Positions 8,527 through 18,077 are shown, numbered from the stretch's first letter. The stretch is DNA of 64,000 nt from Aliiroseovarius sp. F20344 (GCF_023016155.1 NZ_JALKBG010000008.1:1304501-1368500), one strand, 5' to 3'. Numbers and translations: made by a program. Notes: generated from the sequence alone by a model not told the origin.

Positions 8527-9233
8527 GCCACAGCCCCCTCTACGGTGTCGGCAATCTGGCAATCCGGTACGGGTGGACGTGCCAACATCACAACGGGAAG
8601 GCCAAGTTGGCGCGCGGCGATCAGCTTTGCTTGCGCAGCGCCACCCGCATTTTTGCAGACGACATGCGTGATGCGATTCTCGCGCAGCATTTTCACTTCG
8701 TCTTCAACAGAGAACGGCGGCCTTCCCACAATCCAAGAACCCTCATACGGAAATGGGGCATCAGTCGGATCAACGCGACGGCAAAAAAGCGTGCGGTCTT
8801 TGGCCAAATCAACCCATTCATCCAATGACAGCGCCCCGGTGGCCAAAAGCACACGCGTGCCAGAAGGTATATGCCGCGCCGCATCTTCAGGGATCGCAAT
8901 CACTTGCCAATTGTCGCCGGGTTCAGAGGACCATTCAGACCTCAGCAGTCGTAAATAAGATGTCCCAAGGCGCGATGAAATCTGAAAGCTCCGGGTGGAA
9001 ATTTGTTCCGCAAATGGGTGGGTTGCATCAATCACGGCATCAAAGGCTGCCTGCTGCATGAACGCCTCTTGTGCTTTCTCGCCGCCAAAGCCGCCGGTTC
9101 TGGTCGCAACAGGAAAGGGTTTCGGATCGCGCGTTGCCCCAGACAAGGACGCCAAAACGTCATGCCCCTGATCCGACAACAATTGCGCCAGCTGCCGCGC
9201 CTCTGCCGTGCCCGCCAGCAGTAATACCTTCAA
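8502..9233 (-). CDS. cobK: Precorrin-6A reductase
   Basis: Reduces the macrocycle of precorrin-6A with NADPH in cobalamin synthesis. The 243-residue protein starts with the family's L-L-L-A-G-T-A-E-A-R-Q-L dinucleotide loop and contains the D-A-T-H-P-F-A block (near residue 88) and K-N-A-G-G near 215. Its start overlaps the cbiD stop by four bases, so the two are translationally coupled. CobK is used in the aerobic route, while its neighbour is of CbiD type. Confidence 0.93.
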   Translation of the reverse strand: MKVLLLAGTAEARQLAQLLSDQGHDVLASLSGATRDPKPFPVATRTGGFGGEKAQEAFMQQAAFDAVIDATHPFAEQISTRSFQISSRLGTSYLRLLRSEWSSEPGDNWQVIAIPEDAARHIPSGTRVLLATGALSLDEWVDLAKDRTLFCRRVDPTDAPFPYEGSWIVGRPPFSVEDEVKMLRENRITHVVCKNAGGAAQAKLIAARQLGLPVVMLARPPVPDCQIADTVEGAVAWLNSLKS

Positions 9234-10282
9234 TCGGTTCGCGCGATGATCGCGCCCTTCCTGTCGATTACGACGATGTCCACCTCAACGGGAGCGCCCC
9301 GCAAGATTTCATAGGCCATGGCCCGCGCTTTTTTCGCAATCAGCGAAGACATTTTTTCACCATGTTTTTCATAAGCTTGCAGTGCGGTGTTCATATCCGC
9401 AACCTGATCATCTTCCAGCCACTCAGCCAGCACTTTGAAATCGACCTGACTGCGCCCTGAATGCAAATCCCGTGCGCCCTGTGCCAGCTTGGTTAGCTTT
9501 CCGATACCACCGCCAATCGTCACAAGCTCAACTGGGTTACGCGCCAGATATTTCAGCATTCCCCCGGCAAAATCGCCCATGTCGATCATCGCACCGTCGG
9601 ACAATCCAAGCAGATCTTGCACAACCCTTTCAGACGTCGCGCCGGTGCATCCGGCGACATGCGTCAGCCCCTCGGCCCGCGCCACATCGATCCCCCGATG
9701 GATCGAGGCAATCCAAGCCGCGCAGGAAAACGGGCGTACAATGCCCGTCGTTCCCAAAATGGACAAACCTCCCTTAATCCCCAGCCGCGGGTTCCAGGTT
9801 TTTTCAGCTAAGGCGGCACCATCATCGACGGAAATCGTGACGGTTATATCAGCCCCTTGCCCATAGGTCGCGGCCGCTTCATGCACCACGCCTTTGATCA
9901 TCTGGCGCGGAACGGGGTTGATGGCAGGTTGCCCAACCGGGATCGGCAACCCCGGTTTCGTGACTGTGCCCACACCTTCGCCCGCAACAAACCAAACCCC
10001 CTGTCCCGGTTTGGCGGGCGCAACACGCGCGCGGATGATCGCCCCATGTGTGACATCCGGATCATCGCCCGCATCCTTAACGATGGCGGCTTCAGCCCAG
10101 CTATCCCCAGAGGCCTGATCGTAAATCAGAAAATCCGGCGTTTCTCCGCGTGGCAAGGTGATCGTGACACGCGAAGGTGCCCCCTGCCCCCAAAGCGCAT
10201 CAAGGGCTGCTTTGACCGCTGCGGTCGCGCAGGCACCCGTGGTCCAGCCACGGCGCAATTCTGGGGGAGATTCCTGTTCCAT
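9230..10282 (-). CDS. cbiD: Cobalt-precorrin-5B (C1)-methyltransferase, CbiD type
   Basis: SAM-dependent corrin C1-methyltransferase of 350 residues. Recognisable blocks are L-R-R-G-W-T-T-G-A-C-A-T-A-A at the N-terminus, G-G-L-S-I-L-G-T-T-G-I-V-R-P-F-S near residue 175, and V-T-I-G-G-G-I-G-K-L-T-K-L-A-Q-G near 255. Start taken at ATG 10282. In alphaproteobacteria lacking CobF, a CbiD homologue is often found beside aerobic-pathway enzymes such as CobK (family knowledge), which fits here. It heads a four-gene minus-strand run and is divergent from cobA, with 97 bases between the two starts and no B12 riboswitch visible. Confidence 0.92.
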   Translation of the reverse strand: MEQESPPELRRGWTTGACATAAVKAALDALWGQGAPSRVTITLPRGETPDFLIYDQASGDSWAEAAIVKDAGDDPDVTHGAIIRARVAPAKPGQGVWFVAGEGVGTVTKPGLPIPVGQPAINPVPRQMIKGVVHEAAATYGQGADITVTISVDDGAALAEKTWNPRLGIKGGLSILGTTGIVRPFSCAAWIASIHRGIDVARAEGLTHVAGCTGATSERVVQDLLGLSDGAMIDMGDFAGGMLKYLARNPVELVTIGGGIGKLTKLAQGARDLHSGRSQVDFKVLAEWLEDDQVADMNTALQAYEKHGEKMSSLIAKKARAMAYEILRGAPVEVDIVVIDRKGAIIARTD

Positions 10283-10379
10283 CCCATCGACTATAGGCTG
10301 GCAATCCCGCGCCGCCAATCCGTTCTGTGAGGTCGTTGTTGCGCTTTTCGCCAGCGCTCAACAGGTGCATAAGGGGCGC

Positions 10380-11249
10380 ATGAGCGACTCGCGTGATTAT
10401 ACGACCCCCGTATTGCCCGGCCATGACTGGCCAAAGCTGGAACCCGGCTGGGTCTGGCTGTGTGGCGCTGGCCCCGGTGATCCGGGCCTTTTGACCATTC
10501 ACGCGGTGAATGCGTTGATGCAAGCGGACGTGATTGTCCATGACGCGCTGGTTGCCCCAGAAATCCTTGATTGGGCCCGCCCCGAGGCCGAAGTGATCTA
10601 TGCCGGCAAGCGCGGTGGCAAGCCATCGGCAAAGCAGCGTGATATTTCACTGAGACTGGTGGATTTGGCGAAAGCGGGCAAACGGGTGTTGCGCCTGAAA
10701 GGCGGCGATCCTTTTGTGTTCGGGCGCGGTGGCGAAGAAGGTCAAACCCTTGTTCAACATGGCGTTCCGATCCGCATCATTCCCGGCATCTCGGCCGGGA
10801 TCGGCGGCTTGGCGTACGCGGGCATCCCCGTCACTCATCGTGACGTCAATCAATCCGTGACCTTTGTCACCGGGCATGACCAATCGGGCAATGCCACCGT
10901 ATCGCTCGACTGGAAGGCCATTGCGCGCGGTTCGCAGGTGATTGTGATCTATATGGGCATGAAGCATCTGGACCGCATCCGAAATTCTCTGATGGATGCA
11001 GGGCGACCGGGGGATGAGCCGGTTGCCATCACCTCGAACGCCACAACGCCCGATCAGCGGGTGCTTGAGACCTCGTTGGCCAGTTGTGTTGAAGATGCTG
11101 AACGCGAAGGCATTGGTGCCCCAGCGATTATTTGCGTAGGCCGCGCCGTTTTGATGCGTCAGGCGCTGGACTGGCAGGCCATGGCTGCTGGATTGGCGCC
11201 ACGCGATACCGACCCACTGGGGCGGGGACGCCCCGCCGAGGATCGCTGA
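10380..11249 (+). CDS. cobA: Uroporphyrinogen-III C-methyltransferase (SUMT)
   Basis: Transfers two methyl groups from SAM to uroporphyrinogen III, giving precorrin-2, the branch point to cobalamin and siroheme. The 289 residues include V-W-L-C-G-A-G-P-G-D-P-G-L-L-T near residue 22, V-x-R-L-K-G-G-D-P-F-V-F-G-R-G-G-E-E near 100, and P-G-I-S-A-G-I-G near 135. It is a stand-alone methyltransferase without the CysG dehydrogenase part. ATG 10380 follows AAGGGG. Its stop overlaps the cobB start (TGATG), so cobA and cobB are coupled. Confidence 0.95.
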   Translation: MSDSRDYTTPVLPGHDWPKLEPGWVWLCGAGPGDPGLLTIHAVNALMQADVIVHDALVAPEILDWARPEAEVIYAGKRGGKPSAKQRDISLRLVDLAKAGKRVLRLKGGDPFVFGRGGEEGQTLVQHGVPIRIIPGISAGIGGLAYAGIPVTHRDVNQSVTFVTGHDQSGNATVSLDWKAIARGSQVIVIYMGMKHLDRIRNSLMDAGRPGDEPVAITSNATTPDQRVLETSLASCVEDAEREGIGAPAIICVGRAVLMRQALDWQAMAAGLAPRDTDPLGRGRPAEDR

Positions 11250-12544
11250 TGCCGCGGGGCGCCTCCACGAACGCCCCTACGGGTCTGGTTCTGTCTGCGC
11301 CGTCCTCCGGCAGCGGAAAAACCACGTTGACCCTTGGCTTACTGCGCGCCTTGTCGCGACGTGGTGTTGATGTCAGCGGCGCAAAATCCGGCCCAGACTA
11401 TATCGACCCGCGCTTTCATGCGGCTGCTTGCGGTCGGGATTGCCCAAATCTCGACGCTTGGGCGATGGGACCTGCGCGGTTGCATGACCTTGCCCGATCC
11501 GGAGCTGAACTATTGCTGATAGAAGGCGCAATGGGCCTGTTTGACGGCGCTCCGCCCGAAGGGCGAGGTGCAACCGCCGATCTGGCGCGCCTGTTTGGTT
11601 TGCCCGTCATTCTGGTGGTGGATTGCGCCCGTTTGGCACACTCCGTCGCGCCATTGGTCAACGGGTTTGCGCACCATGACCCTGGAACACGGGTTGCTGG
11701 TGTGATCCTGAACCACGTGGGAAGTCCTCGCCATGAAGCGATGTTGCGTGCAAGCCTGCAAGACAGTCTGATCCCAGTTCTTGGGGCCGTGTATCGGCAG
11801 ACGGGGCTAGAGCACCCGTCGCGCCATCTGGGTCTGGTTCAGGCCGAGGAACATCCGGATTTACAAGCCTATCTGGATCGCGTGGCCGATGTGGTGGAAG
11901 CCGAAATCGATCTTGATGCGCTGGTTGCATTGGCCGGGCCTCTTACGCCCTCACCCGGCGCATCACAGCGCCTGATCCCGCCCGGTCAGCGGATTGCGGT
12001 GGCCTCGGACAAAGCTTTTGCCTTTGCCTATCCGCACATCATGAACGATTGGCGTACCGCTGGGGCCGAAGTCATCCCGTTTTCACCCCTGGCAGACGAA
12101 GCCCCTGCCCCGGATGCGGATTTCATCTTTCTGCCCGGCGGGTATCCTGAGCTTCATGCAGAAACACTTGCCGCTGCGCGGAGCTTCAAACGCGGGATGC
12201 AAAACGCCACCTGCCAGATCTATGGCGAATGTGGTGGCTACATGACATTAGGCCGCGCGATCACGGACAAAGACGGCCACCGCCATGAAATGCTGGGACT
12301 ATTGGCGCTTGAGACCAGCTTTGCCAAACGCAAGCTGCATCTGGGATACAGGTTTCTTGCAGCGTCTGAAGGCCCATTTTCCGGCCAATGGAACGCGCAT
12401 GAGTTCCATTATGCCACAACGCTTCTGGCCGAGGGCACACCGCTGTTCGAGGCCACCGATGCCGAAGGCCGCGCCCTTGCCCCCATGGGGCTGATCAACG
12501 GGAATGTTTCAGGAAGTTTTGCCCATTTGATCGACCGCGCCTGA
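11249..12544 (+). CDS. cobB: Hydrogenobyrinic/cobyrinic acid a,c-diamide synthase
   Basis: ATP- and glutamine-dependent amidation of the a and c carboxylates of the corrin ring. The 431-residue protein has the N-terminal P-loop S-A-P-S-S-G-S-G-K-T-T-L (about 16-27), G-P-D-Y-I-D-P near 51, and the C-terminal class I glutaminase-like region with L-P-G-G-Y-P-E-L and the nucleophile-type Cys in Y-G-E-C-G-G-Y-M. Begins inside the cobA stop (1-base overlap). The rest of the corrin pathway is not in this window. Confidence 0.94.
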   Translation: MPRGASTNAPTGLVLSAPSSGSGKTTLTLGLLRALSRRGVDVSGAKSGPDYIDPRFHAAACGRDCPNLDAWAMGPARLHDLARSGAELLLIEGAMGLFDGAPPEGRGATADLARLFGLPVILVVDCARLAHSVAPLVNGFAHHDPGTRVAGVILNHVGSPRHEAMLRASLQDSLIPVLGAVYRQTGLEHPSRHLGLVQAEEHPDLQAYLDRVADVVEAEIDLDALVALAGPLTPSPGASQRLIPPGQRIAVASDKAFAFAYPHIMNDWRTAGAEVIPFSPLADEAPAPDADFIFLPGGYPELHAETLAAARSFKRGMQNATCQIYGECGGYMTLGRAITDKDGHRHEMLGLLALETSFAKRKLHLGYRFLAASEGPFSGQWNAHEFHYATTLLAEGTPLFEATDAEGRALAPMGLINGNVSGSFAHLIDRA

Positions 12545-12601
12545 CTGCGACATCACCCCTCATGAAGGGGTACAATTTCGCACTGGCCAAATCCAATATG
12601 C

Positions 12602-13840
12602 ATGGATACGCATATCAGCATGACCGATGCGACCCTATCACCCGCCGATGACGCACGCGCCAAGCGTAACGTGACCATTCTTGTGCTTGCTCAAGCCATC
12701 TTGGGTGCGCAGATGCCCATGATCTTTACCATGGCGGGTTTGGCGGGACAGTCACTGGCCACAAACCTGTGCTGGGCGACGCTTCCGATCTCGCTCATGG
12801 TGGGGGGATCGATGATCTTTGCCAACCCGGTCAGCTGGGTGATGCAGACCTTTGGGCGACGCATTGGGTTTTGGCTTGGCACGCTTGGCGGATCAACTGG
12901 GGCCGCGATCAGTGCTTATGGATTGATGCAGGCGGACTTTACGATTTTCCTGATCGGGTCCTTCTTCATGGGATTGTACCAATCCGCGCAGGGTTTCTAT
13001 CGCTTTGCCGCGGCGGACACGGCTTCTGATGCCTTCCGTCCCAAGGCGATTTCATATGTTATGGCAGGTGGATTGGCCTCGGCCATCATCGGCCCGCAGC
13101 TGTTCAACTTAACCAATGACGCCATGGTTGTCCCGTTTCTGGGCGCGTATGTCGCCATCATCGTCATCAACATTTTGGGATCTTTCCTGTTCCTTGGGCT
13201 GGACATCCCCAAACCCGCAAAACCGCATGCAGATGCCCCCAAGGGCCGCTCGCGGATGGAGCTGCTTCGCGATCCGGTCATTGCAGTGGCCATCATCTGT
13301 GGCATGGTCTCTTACGCGCTTATGAACCTTGTTATGACGTCAACGCCGCTTGCTGTGGTTGGCTGCGGGTTCGAAACGGATATGGCCGGCAATGTTGTGA
13401 CGGCGCACGTGCTGGCAATGTTTGTGCCCAGCTTCTTCACCGGCCATTTGATTGCCCGGTTTGGCACGCGCATGGTGATCGCAACCGGTTTGGCCATTCT
13501 TGGACTGGCCGGCGTGGTGGCCCTTCAGGGGGTCGAACTTGAGAACTTCTTTATCGCATTGATCCTGCTGGGCGTCGGCTGGAACTTCGGCTTTATCGGC
13601 GCGACCTCAATGCTGGCAGGCGCCCATGCGCCCGAGGAACGCGGCCGCGTCCAGGGGATGAACGACATGATCGTTTTTGGCTGTGTGACCGTCGCATCGC
13701 TGGCATCCGGCGGTTTGATGAATTGCTCTGGTGGTTCCGCCGTGGAAGGTTGGAGCGCCGTCAACATCGCCATGATCCCATTCCTTGTGCTGGCCGGTGG
13801 ATCGCTGATTTGGCTAATGATGCGCCCGACAGAAGCGTAA
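12602..13840 (+). CDS. MFS transporter
   Basis: Major facilitator superfamily protein of 412 residues with about twelve hydrophobic segments, cytoplasmic N-terminus and a central hydrophilic loop (near residues 200-220, K-P-A-K-P-H-A-D-A-P-K-G-R-S-R). A loop with F-G-R-R-I-G follows the second segment, where MFS proteins have their G-x-x-x-D-R/K-x-G-R-R motif. It starts 57 bases after cobB, on the same strand, so it may belong to that operon, but nothing in the sequence shows a corrinoid or cobalt substrate. Substrate unknown. Confidence 0.85.
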   Translation: MDTHISMTDATLSPADDARAKRNVTILVLAQAILGAQMPMIFTMAGLAGQSLATNLCWATLPISLMVGGSMIFANPVSWVMQTFGRRIGFWLGTLGGSTGAAISAYGLMQADFTIFLIGSFFMGLYQSAQGFYRFAAADTASDAFRPKAISYVMAGGLASAIIGPQLFNLTNDAMVVPFLGAYVAIIVINILGSFLFLGLDIPKPAKPHADAPKGRSRMELLRDPVIAVAIICGMVSYALMNLVMTSTPLAVVGCGFETDMAGNVVTAHVLAMFVPSFFTGHLIARFGTRMVIATGLAILGLAGVVALQGVELENFFIALILLGVGWNFGFIGATSMLAGAHAPEERGRVQGMNDMIVFGCVTVASLASGGLMNCSGGSAVEGWSAVNIAMIPFLVLAGGSLIWLMMRPTEA

Positions 13841-13870
13841 TTCTAAAACAGTTCCCCGGGGATCCTCAGC

Positions 13871-14818
13871 TTACCATAATTGCCGTGAGATTTCTGTCAC
13901 ATTGTGTTGCGGGCAGGTCTTGTGACAGTCGACCGAGAAACATGTCTTCGCGTTCGATTGCAGACCACTTTCCTCCAAAGAAGCCCCGCTTTTATCAACC
14001 ACATCTTTCAATACTTGCGGGCTGATTTTTCGGTTGAATTGTATCCCGGCAAAATAGCTGTTTTTCCACCTCACTTGACCGCTGGTTTTATGGCCGCAGA
14101 AATATAGTTCTACGTGATTTCTCTCAACATGTTCTGGGGCGGCCTCTACCTTCATGCCGGATCGGTTGATGTCCAGGATATTGGACATCGAACAGTTGCC
14201 ATTTTGAACCAAAAGTAGCGGGGTTCGACACACCAGACGAGCAGCCCGTTCAGCAAAACTCCAGCGAACAATCACTGCGGACAGACAGATAAGGGCCATC
14301 AAAGCCAGCATGGACACACCCAGCGTGATAGATGTATCCCCCGAAATTATCGAAGACACCTTTTCACGGGGGCGATCCATCGAGCTAAGCGATATAACCC
14401 GTTCTTGCGTATCAACGCGGCGGATTTCTGAGCACCCAAAAACGGGTTCAAGCTTTTGTAAATCTTGGACCAGATCTGTCAGGTCCTGAATGGCACTGGG
14501 AACCATTGTATTCACATTCACCAGGGTTCTATCCAATGAAACGACTGCTGAAGACAGATTTGAAAACGTAGGACGATCAACGTAGCTATTGTTCGTCTGC
14601 TTCACCAATTTCAGCCGCGCCGACAGCTTCTTCATACTGGAAAGCGCGGCCAATTGATCTGTAAAGCCTATTTCTGATGTTATCCTTTGCTCCACACGCT
14701 TCAGCACTGCAATTGAATTGCAGATTTCAGTGCTGTTTGCGAAGGCCGGGGTTCCAACCGGCAGTAGTACCAATAGGAAAAAGAGCCTGAAGATATGTTG
14801 AGTGATCCGGATAGGCAT
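13871..14818 (-). CDS. Membrane-anchored PilZ-domain protein (hypothetical)
   Basis: Protein of 315 residues with a signal peptide (1-28), a periplasmic helical region rich in charged residues (30-160), one membrane helix (about 163-185) and a cytoplasmic C-terminal domain resembling PilZ. The PilZ cyclic-di-GMP motifs are recognisable as R-x-x-x-R (194-198, R-L-V-C-R) and D-I-N-R-S-G (216-221), the latter deviating from D/N-x-S-x-x-G by Asn for Ser; Y-F-A-G-I-Q-F follows near 255. A periplasmic sensor coupled to a c-di-GMP-binding output is a reasonable inference. The tail has several Cys/His residues (about 290-305). Both neighbours are unrelated; it is lower in GC than its surroundings. 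Confidence 0.6.
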   Translation of the reverse strand: MPIRITQHIFRLFFLLVLLPVGTPAFANSTEICNSIAVLKRVEQRITSEIGFTDQLAALSSMKKLSARLKLVKQTNNSYVDRPTFSNLSSAVVSLDRTLVNVNTMVPSAIQDLTDLVQDLQKLEPVFGCSEIRRVDTQERVISLSSMDRPREKVSSIISGDTSITLGVSMLALMALICLSAVIVRWSFAERAARLVCRTPLLLVQNGNCSMSNILDINRSGMKVEAAPEHVERNHVELYFCGHKTSGQVRWKNSYFAGIQFNRKISPQVLKDVVDKSGASLEESGLQSNAKTCFSVDCHKTCPQHNVTEISRQLW

Positions 14819-14991
14819 TGCAGAGAAAACCTTGTCAGGTTTTCGTTACGAAACTTCTAATCCATGACCAACCCTTTTCGTAGGCAATCTGATATGCATG
14901 GATATGCCAAAAACCCACGGAATTGCATCTCATGGCGCCTTTAAGGCTTTGCCTGCACCCGTTTTCGACAGACACAGTTTGAACGGAGATG

Positions 14992-15264
14992 TTATTCCAC
15001 CCGCCCCTTGCGCCCACCGCGTCGCTTGGGTTGGGCTTGGTCTTCCAACCCAGCGCGCATCACAATGGTCATCGGATGATCCGGCGCGGCTTCGCCATAG
15101 TGATCGAGCAGAGCCTTGATCCGGTCCGCTTGAGCCATCTCGTGATCATCAAACAATGCCCAATCCAGAAAAATCGAGCGGCATTCACCCGCCGTGATCC
15201 CTTCGATCACATAGCTGTCGCGGATCAGCCCTCGTGGGTCGATAGCAGTCATGAGGTCGGTCAT
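14992..15264 (-). CDS. Conserved small protein downstream of glnE
   Basis: A 90-residue hypothetical protein. I do not recognise a family with certainty. The first two thirds are acidic with aromatic residues (D-W-A-L-F-D-D-H-E); the C-terminal tail is strongly basic (P-K-R-R-G-G-R-K-G-R). The ATG has GGAGG 5-9 bases upstream and lies 17 bases after the glnE stop, so it is very probably co-transcribed with glnE. No membrane segment or signal peptide. Confidence 0.7.
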   Translation of the reverse strand: MTDLMTAIDPRGLIRDSYVIEGITAGECRSIFLDWALFDDHEMAQADRIKALLDHYGEAAPDHPMTIVMRAGLEDQAQPKRRGGRKGRVE

Positions 15265-15281
15265 TTTATCCTCCAGTGCGC

Positions 15282-18077
15282 CTACCCGGGCGGGTTGGTC
15301 AGCACCTCATCAATCGCAAGGGCGGCGGCCCGTGCTTTTTCCTCCAGATCCTTGATCAGGGCGGTCTCACTTTCCGCCCCAGTCTCGCGCAGTAGCAAAT
15401 CCTGCCCCCCTTGTCCTAATGCCTCAAGATCCAAAGGACCATCGGATAGGAGCTTTGACGCAGCCTGCAATCGCCACATTAAATCATGTGATTGCGCCAT
15501 GGATCGTCCCTGCCCGTCAGAAAACCATCCAATGGCGACACCTTCGGCGATCTGTTGATCGGGTTCGCGCGGTGTCTTCGGCGCAAGTAGGGCTGCAGCT
15601 TGGGCGACAAGTTCCACATCTTGCAGGTGGCCCTCGCCCAGTTTCGCATCAAGCGCTCCGCCAGCCTGTTTGGCATCCGCGATGCGGTTTCGCATCTCGA
15701 TCACATCCCTGACGACTTTTGCCGGATCTCGCTTTGCGCTCAGCACATCTGCACGCGCGGCTTCATAGTCCTTATGAAGCTCTTCTGGGCCGGTGATCAC
15801 ACGGGCGCGCGTCAATGCCAGATGTTCCCAAGTCCATGCTTCGTCCCTTTGATAGGCCCGGAAGCTTTCAATGGAGGTTGCAACGGCCCCCTGCCGCCCT
15901 GACGGGCGAAGCCGCATATCCACTTCGTAAAGGCGCCCTTCCGCCATCGGGGCGGAAAGCGCGGTCAGGAAGGCTTGCGTCAAACGCGCATAATAGGGTC
16001 GCGTGGCCAAGGGGCGCCGCCCCTCTGACATATCTTCGTCCCGTGGGTCATAGATGATGATCAGATCCAGATCCGAGGTCGCCGTCAGCGATCGCGCGCC
16101 CAGCGATCCCATCCCGATAATTACAGCCCCTACACCCGGCGGCGTCCCGTGTTTCAAGGCAAAATTGTCGACCACCACCGGCCAGAGCGCCCGGATCACC
16201 GCATCCGCAAGATCCGTGTATTGCGCCCCCGCCTCGCGTGCATCGATCAATCCACGTAGGAAATGCACACCGATGCGGAAGTGCCATTCCTTCATCCAAC
16301 GCCGCGTGCTGTCCAGCTTGGCCTCGTAGTCTGGTGCTTGCTCAAGACGAGTGGTCAGCTCGGCCTCCAACGCGTCACCACCGGGCCAAGGCTCAAAAAA
16401 GCCCCCGCCTATTACTGCATCAAGCACCTGAGCGTTGTGCCCAAGATAGGCCGCCAAAGCAGGCGCCGTGGCCGCGATATCAACGATCAGGTCTACAAGC
16501 GTGGGGTTTGCTTCGAAAAGCGAAAAGAGCTGCACGCCTGCGGGCAGTCGCTTCAGAAACCCATCAAACTGGATCAGGGCATCATGCGGGCGCGGCGCAT
16601 CTGCCAATCGGGCCAGAAGGTCAGGTTTCAACCGATTGAAAATCTCGACCGCGCGGGCGGAACGCAGGCAGGGATAAGTCTCCCACCGGGAAACGATCTC
16701 GGCCTCTCCCTCAGTCAGCTCTCGGCTATCTGCATCTGTTCCATCGGGCGCGAAGAAGCTCTCCGTGACCTCATGCACCTCGGCCAGAGCATCGTGGATA
16801 CGGGTCTTCAGGGCTTCTGTATCCCCCTCGCCCATCATCCTGGCCAGCCGGTCAAATTCGTCATCCGTTTTCGGCAAAGCATGGGTCTGTGCGTCCCGAA
16901 ACATTTGCACGCGATGCTCAACCGTGCGGTGGAACCGATAGTGACGGGTTAGAATTTCGGCCACGTCTGTGGGGATCCAATCCTTTTCAGCCAATGCGGC
17001 AAGTCCGGGAACGGTTTCGCGCATCCGTAAGCCTTCGTCACGTCCGCCAGCAATGATTTGGCGGGTTTGGGTGAAAAACTCGATCTCGCGAATGCCGCCA
17101 CGCCCCAATTTCATGTCATGTCCGGGCAGCGTGATATCCCCGTGTAAGCCTTTATGTTCGCGAATGCGCAGGCGCATATCATGCGCATCCTGGATCGCTG
17201 CAAAATCCAGATGCTTGCGCCAGATGAAAGGGCGAAGGCGCGTCAGATAGGCGTCGCCCGCTGCAATATCACCGCCACAAGGGCGCGCTTTGATATGGGC
17301 CGCGCGTTCCCAAGTACGGCCGAGGCTTTCATAGTATCGCTCTGCCGCTTCCATCGACACGCAAACCGGTGTCACCGCTGGATCGGGCCGCAAACGAAGA
17401 TCGGTACGGAAGACATAGCCGTCCTCGGTCAGTTCAGACAGCATGGTGCTCATCTTACGGGTGGCGCGGATGTGGCTGGCTCGTGCCTCGTGAAAATCCG
17501 CGCCCTCAAAACGGCTGTCATCAAACAGCATGATCAAATCGATATCCGAGCTGTAGTTCAGCTCGTGCGCGCCCATTTTACCCATGGCGAGCGCAACCAT
17601 ACCGCCCGCGATTTCAATGTCGCCTTCCCCCATGCCCGGCAGCTTGCCACGACGAATTTCATTCCCGACCTGGAACGTCATCGCCTGATGGGTTGTGAAA
17701 TCTGCAAGATCGGTCAGCGCGCCCGTCACCTGCTCCAGCTCATAGACACCGGCCAAATCGGCCAAGCCCGTCAGCAATGCGATGCGTTGCTTGGCAACGC
17801 GCAGCGATTTACGAAGCGCGCTGTCGCTATCGCAATCCATTCCGGACATGGCGTCAGAAATTGCCTCTTCCGGGGGGCGACCCAAAGCCTTGCGCAACCA
17901 ATCAGATTGCTTTTCCATCAAGCCCTTCAGATAGGGCGAACAGCCCGCAGCGCCGGAAAGCACATCGCGCAGCTCCGGGGCGAAGTCAGAAAACGCCTCG
18001 GCAATCTCGCGTGCAGGCTCTGCATCATATGCGATCGGAGTTCTGGTGATACGGGCAGAAAAAGTAGATTGGCTCAT
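15282..18077 (-). CDS. glnE: Bifunctional glutamine synthetase adenylyltransferase/deadenylase
   Basis: Controls glutamine synthetase by adding and removing AMP, in response to PII. The 931-residue protein has two nucleotidyltransferase domains: the N-terminal one (deadenylase) with L-N-Y-S-S-D-I-D-L-I near residue 165 and the C-terminal one (adenylylation) with G-S-L-G-A-R-S-L-T-A-T-S-D-L-D-L near 680, joined by helical linkers. G-R-G-G-I-R-E-I-E-F near 325 is also characteristic. ATG 18077 gives the usual N-terminus, although the open frame runs to 18155 and the ribosome-binding signal is weak. A small gene follows in the same operon. Confidence 0.96.
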   Translation of the reverse strand: MSQSTFSARITRTPIAYDAEPAREIAEAFSDFAPELRDVLSGAAGCSPYLKGLMEKQSDWLRKALGRPPEEAISDAMSGMDCDSDSALRKSLRVAKQRIALLTGLADLAGVYELEQVTGALTDLADFTTHQAMTFQVGNEIRRGKLPGMGEGDIEIAGGMVALAMGKMGAHELNYSSDIDLIMLFDDSRFEGADFHEARASHIRATRKMSTMLSELTEDGYVFRTDLRLRPDPAVTPVCVSMEAAERYYESLGRTWERAAHIKARPCGGDIAAGDAYLTRLRPFIWRKHLDFAAIQDAHDMRLRIREHKGLHGDITLPGHDMKLGRGGIREIEFFTQTRQIIAGGRDEGLRMRETVPGLAALAEKDWIPTDVAEILTRHYRFHRTVEHRVQMFRDAQTHALPKTDDEFDRLARMMGEGDTEALKTRIHDALAEVHEVTESFFAPDGTDADSRELTEGEAEIVSRWETYPCLRSARAVEIFNRLKPDLLARLADAPRPHDALIQFDGFLKRLPAGVQLFSLFEANPTLVDLIVDIAATAPALAAYLGHNAQVLDAVIGGGFFEPWPGGDALEAELTTRLEQAPDYEAKLDSTRRWMKEWHFRIGVHFLRGLIDAREAGAQYTDLADAVIRALWPVVVDNFALKHGTPPGVGAVIIGMGSLGARSLTATSDLDLIIIYDPRDEDMSEGRRPLATRPYYARLTQAFLTALSAPMAEGRLYEVDMRLRPSGRQGAVATSIESFRAYQRDEAWTWEHLALTRARVITGPEELHKDYEAARADVLSAKRDPAKVVRDVIEMRNRIADAKQAGGALDAKLGEGHLQDVELVAQAAALLAPKTPREPDQQIAEGVAIGWFSDGQGRSMAQSHDLMWRLQAASKLLSDGPLDLEALGQGGQDLLLRETGAESETALIKDLEEKARAAALAIDEVLTNPPG

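Noticed and set aside
12545-12601. Small CCCCT/AGGGG hairpin between cobB and the MFS gene
   Set aside because: Only a 5-bp stem without T-tract; too weak to call a terminator.
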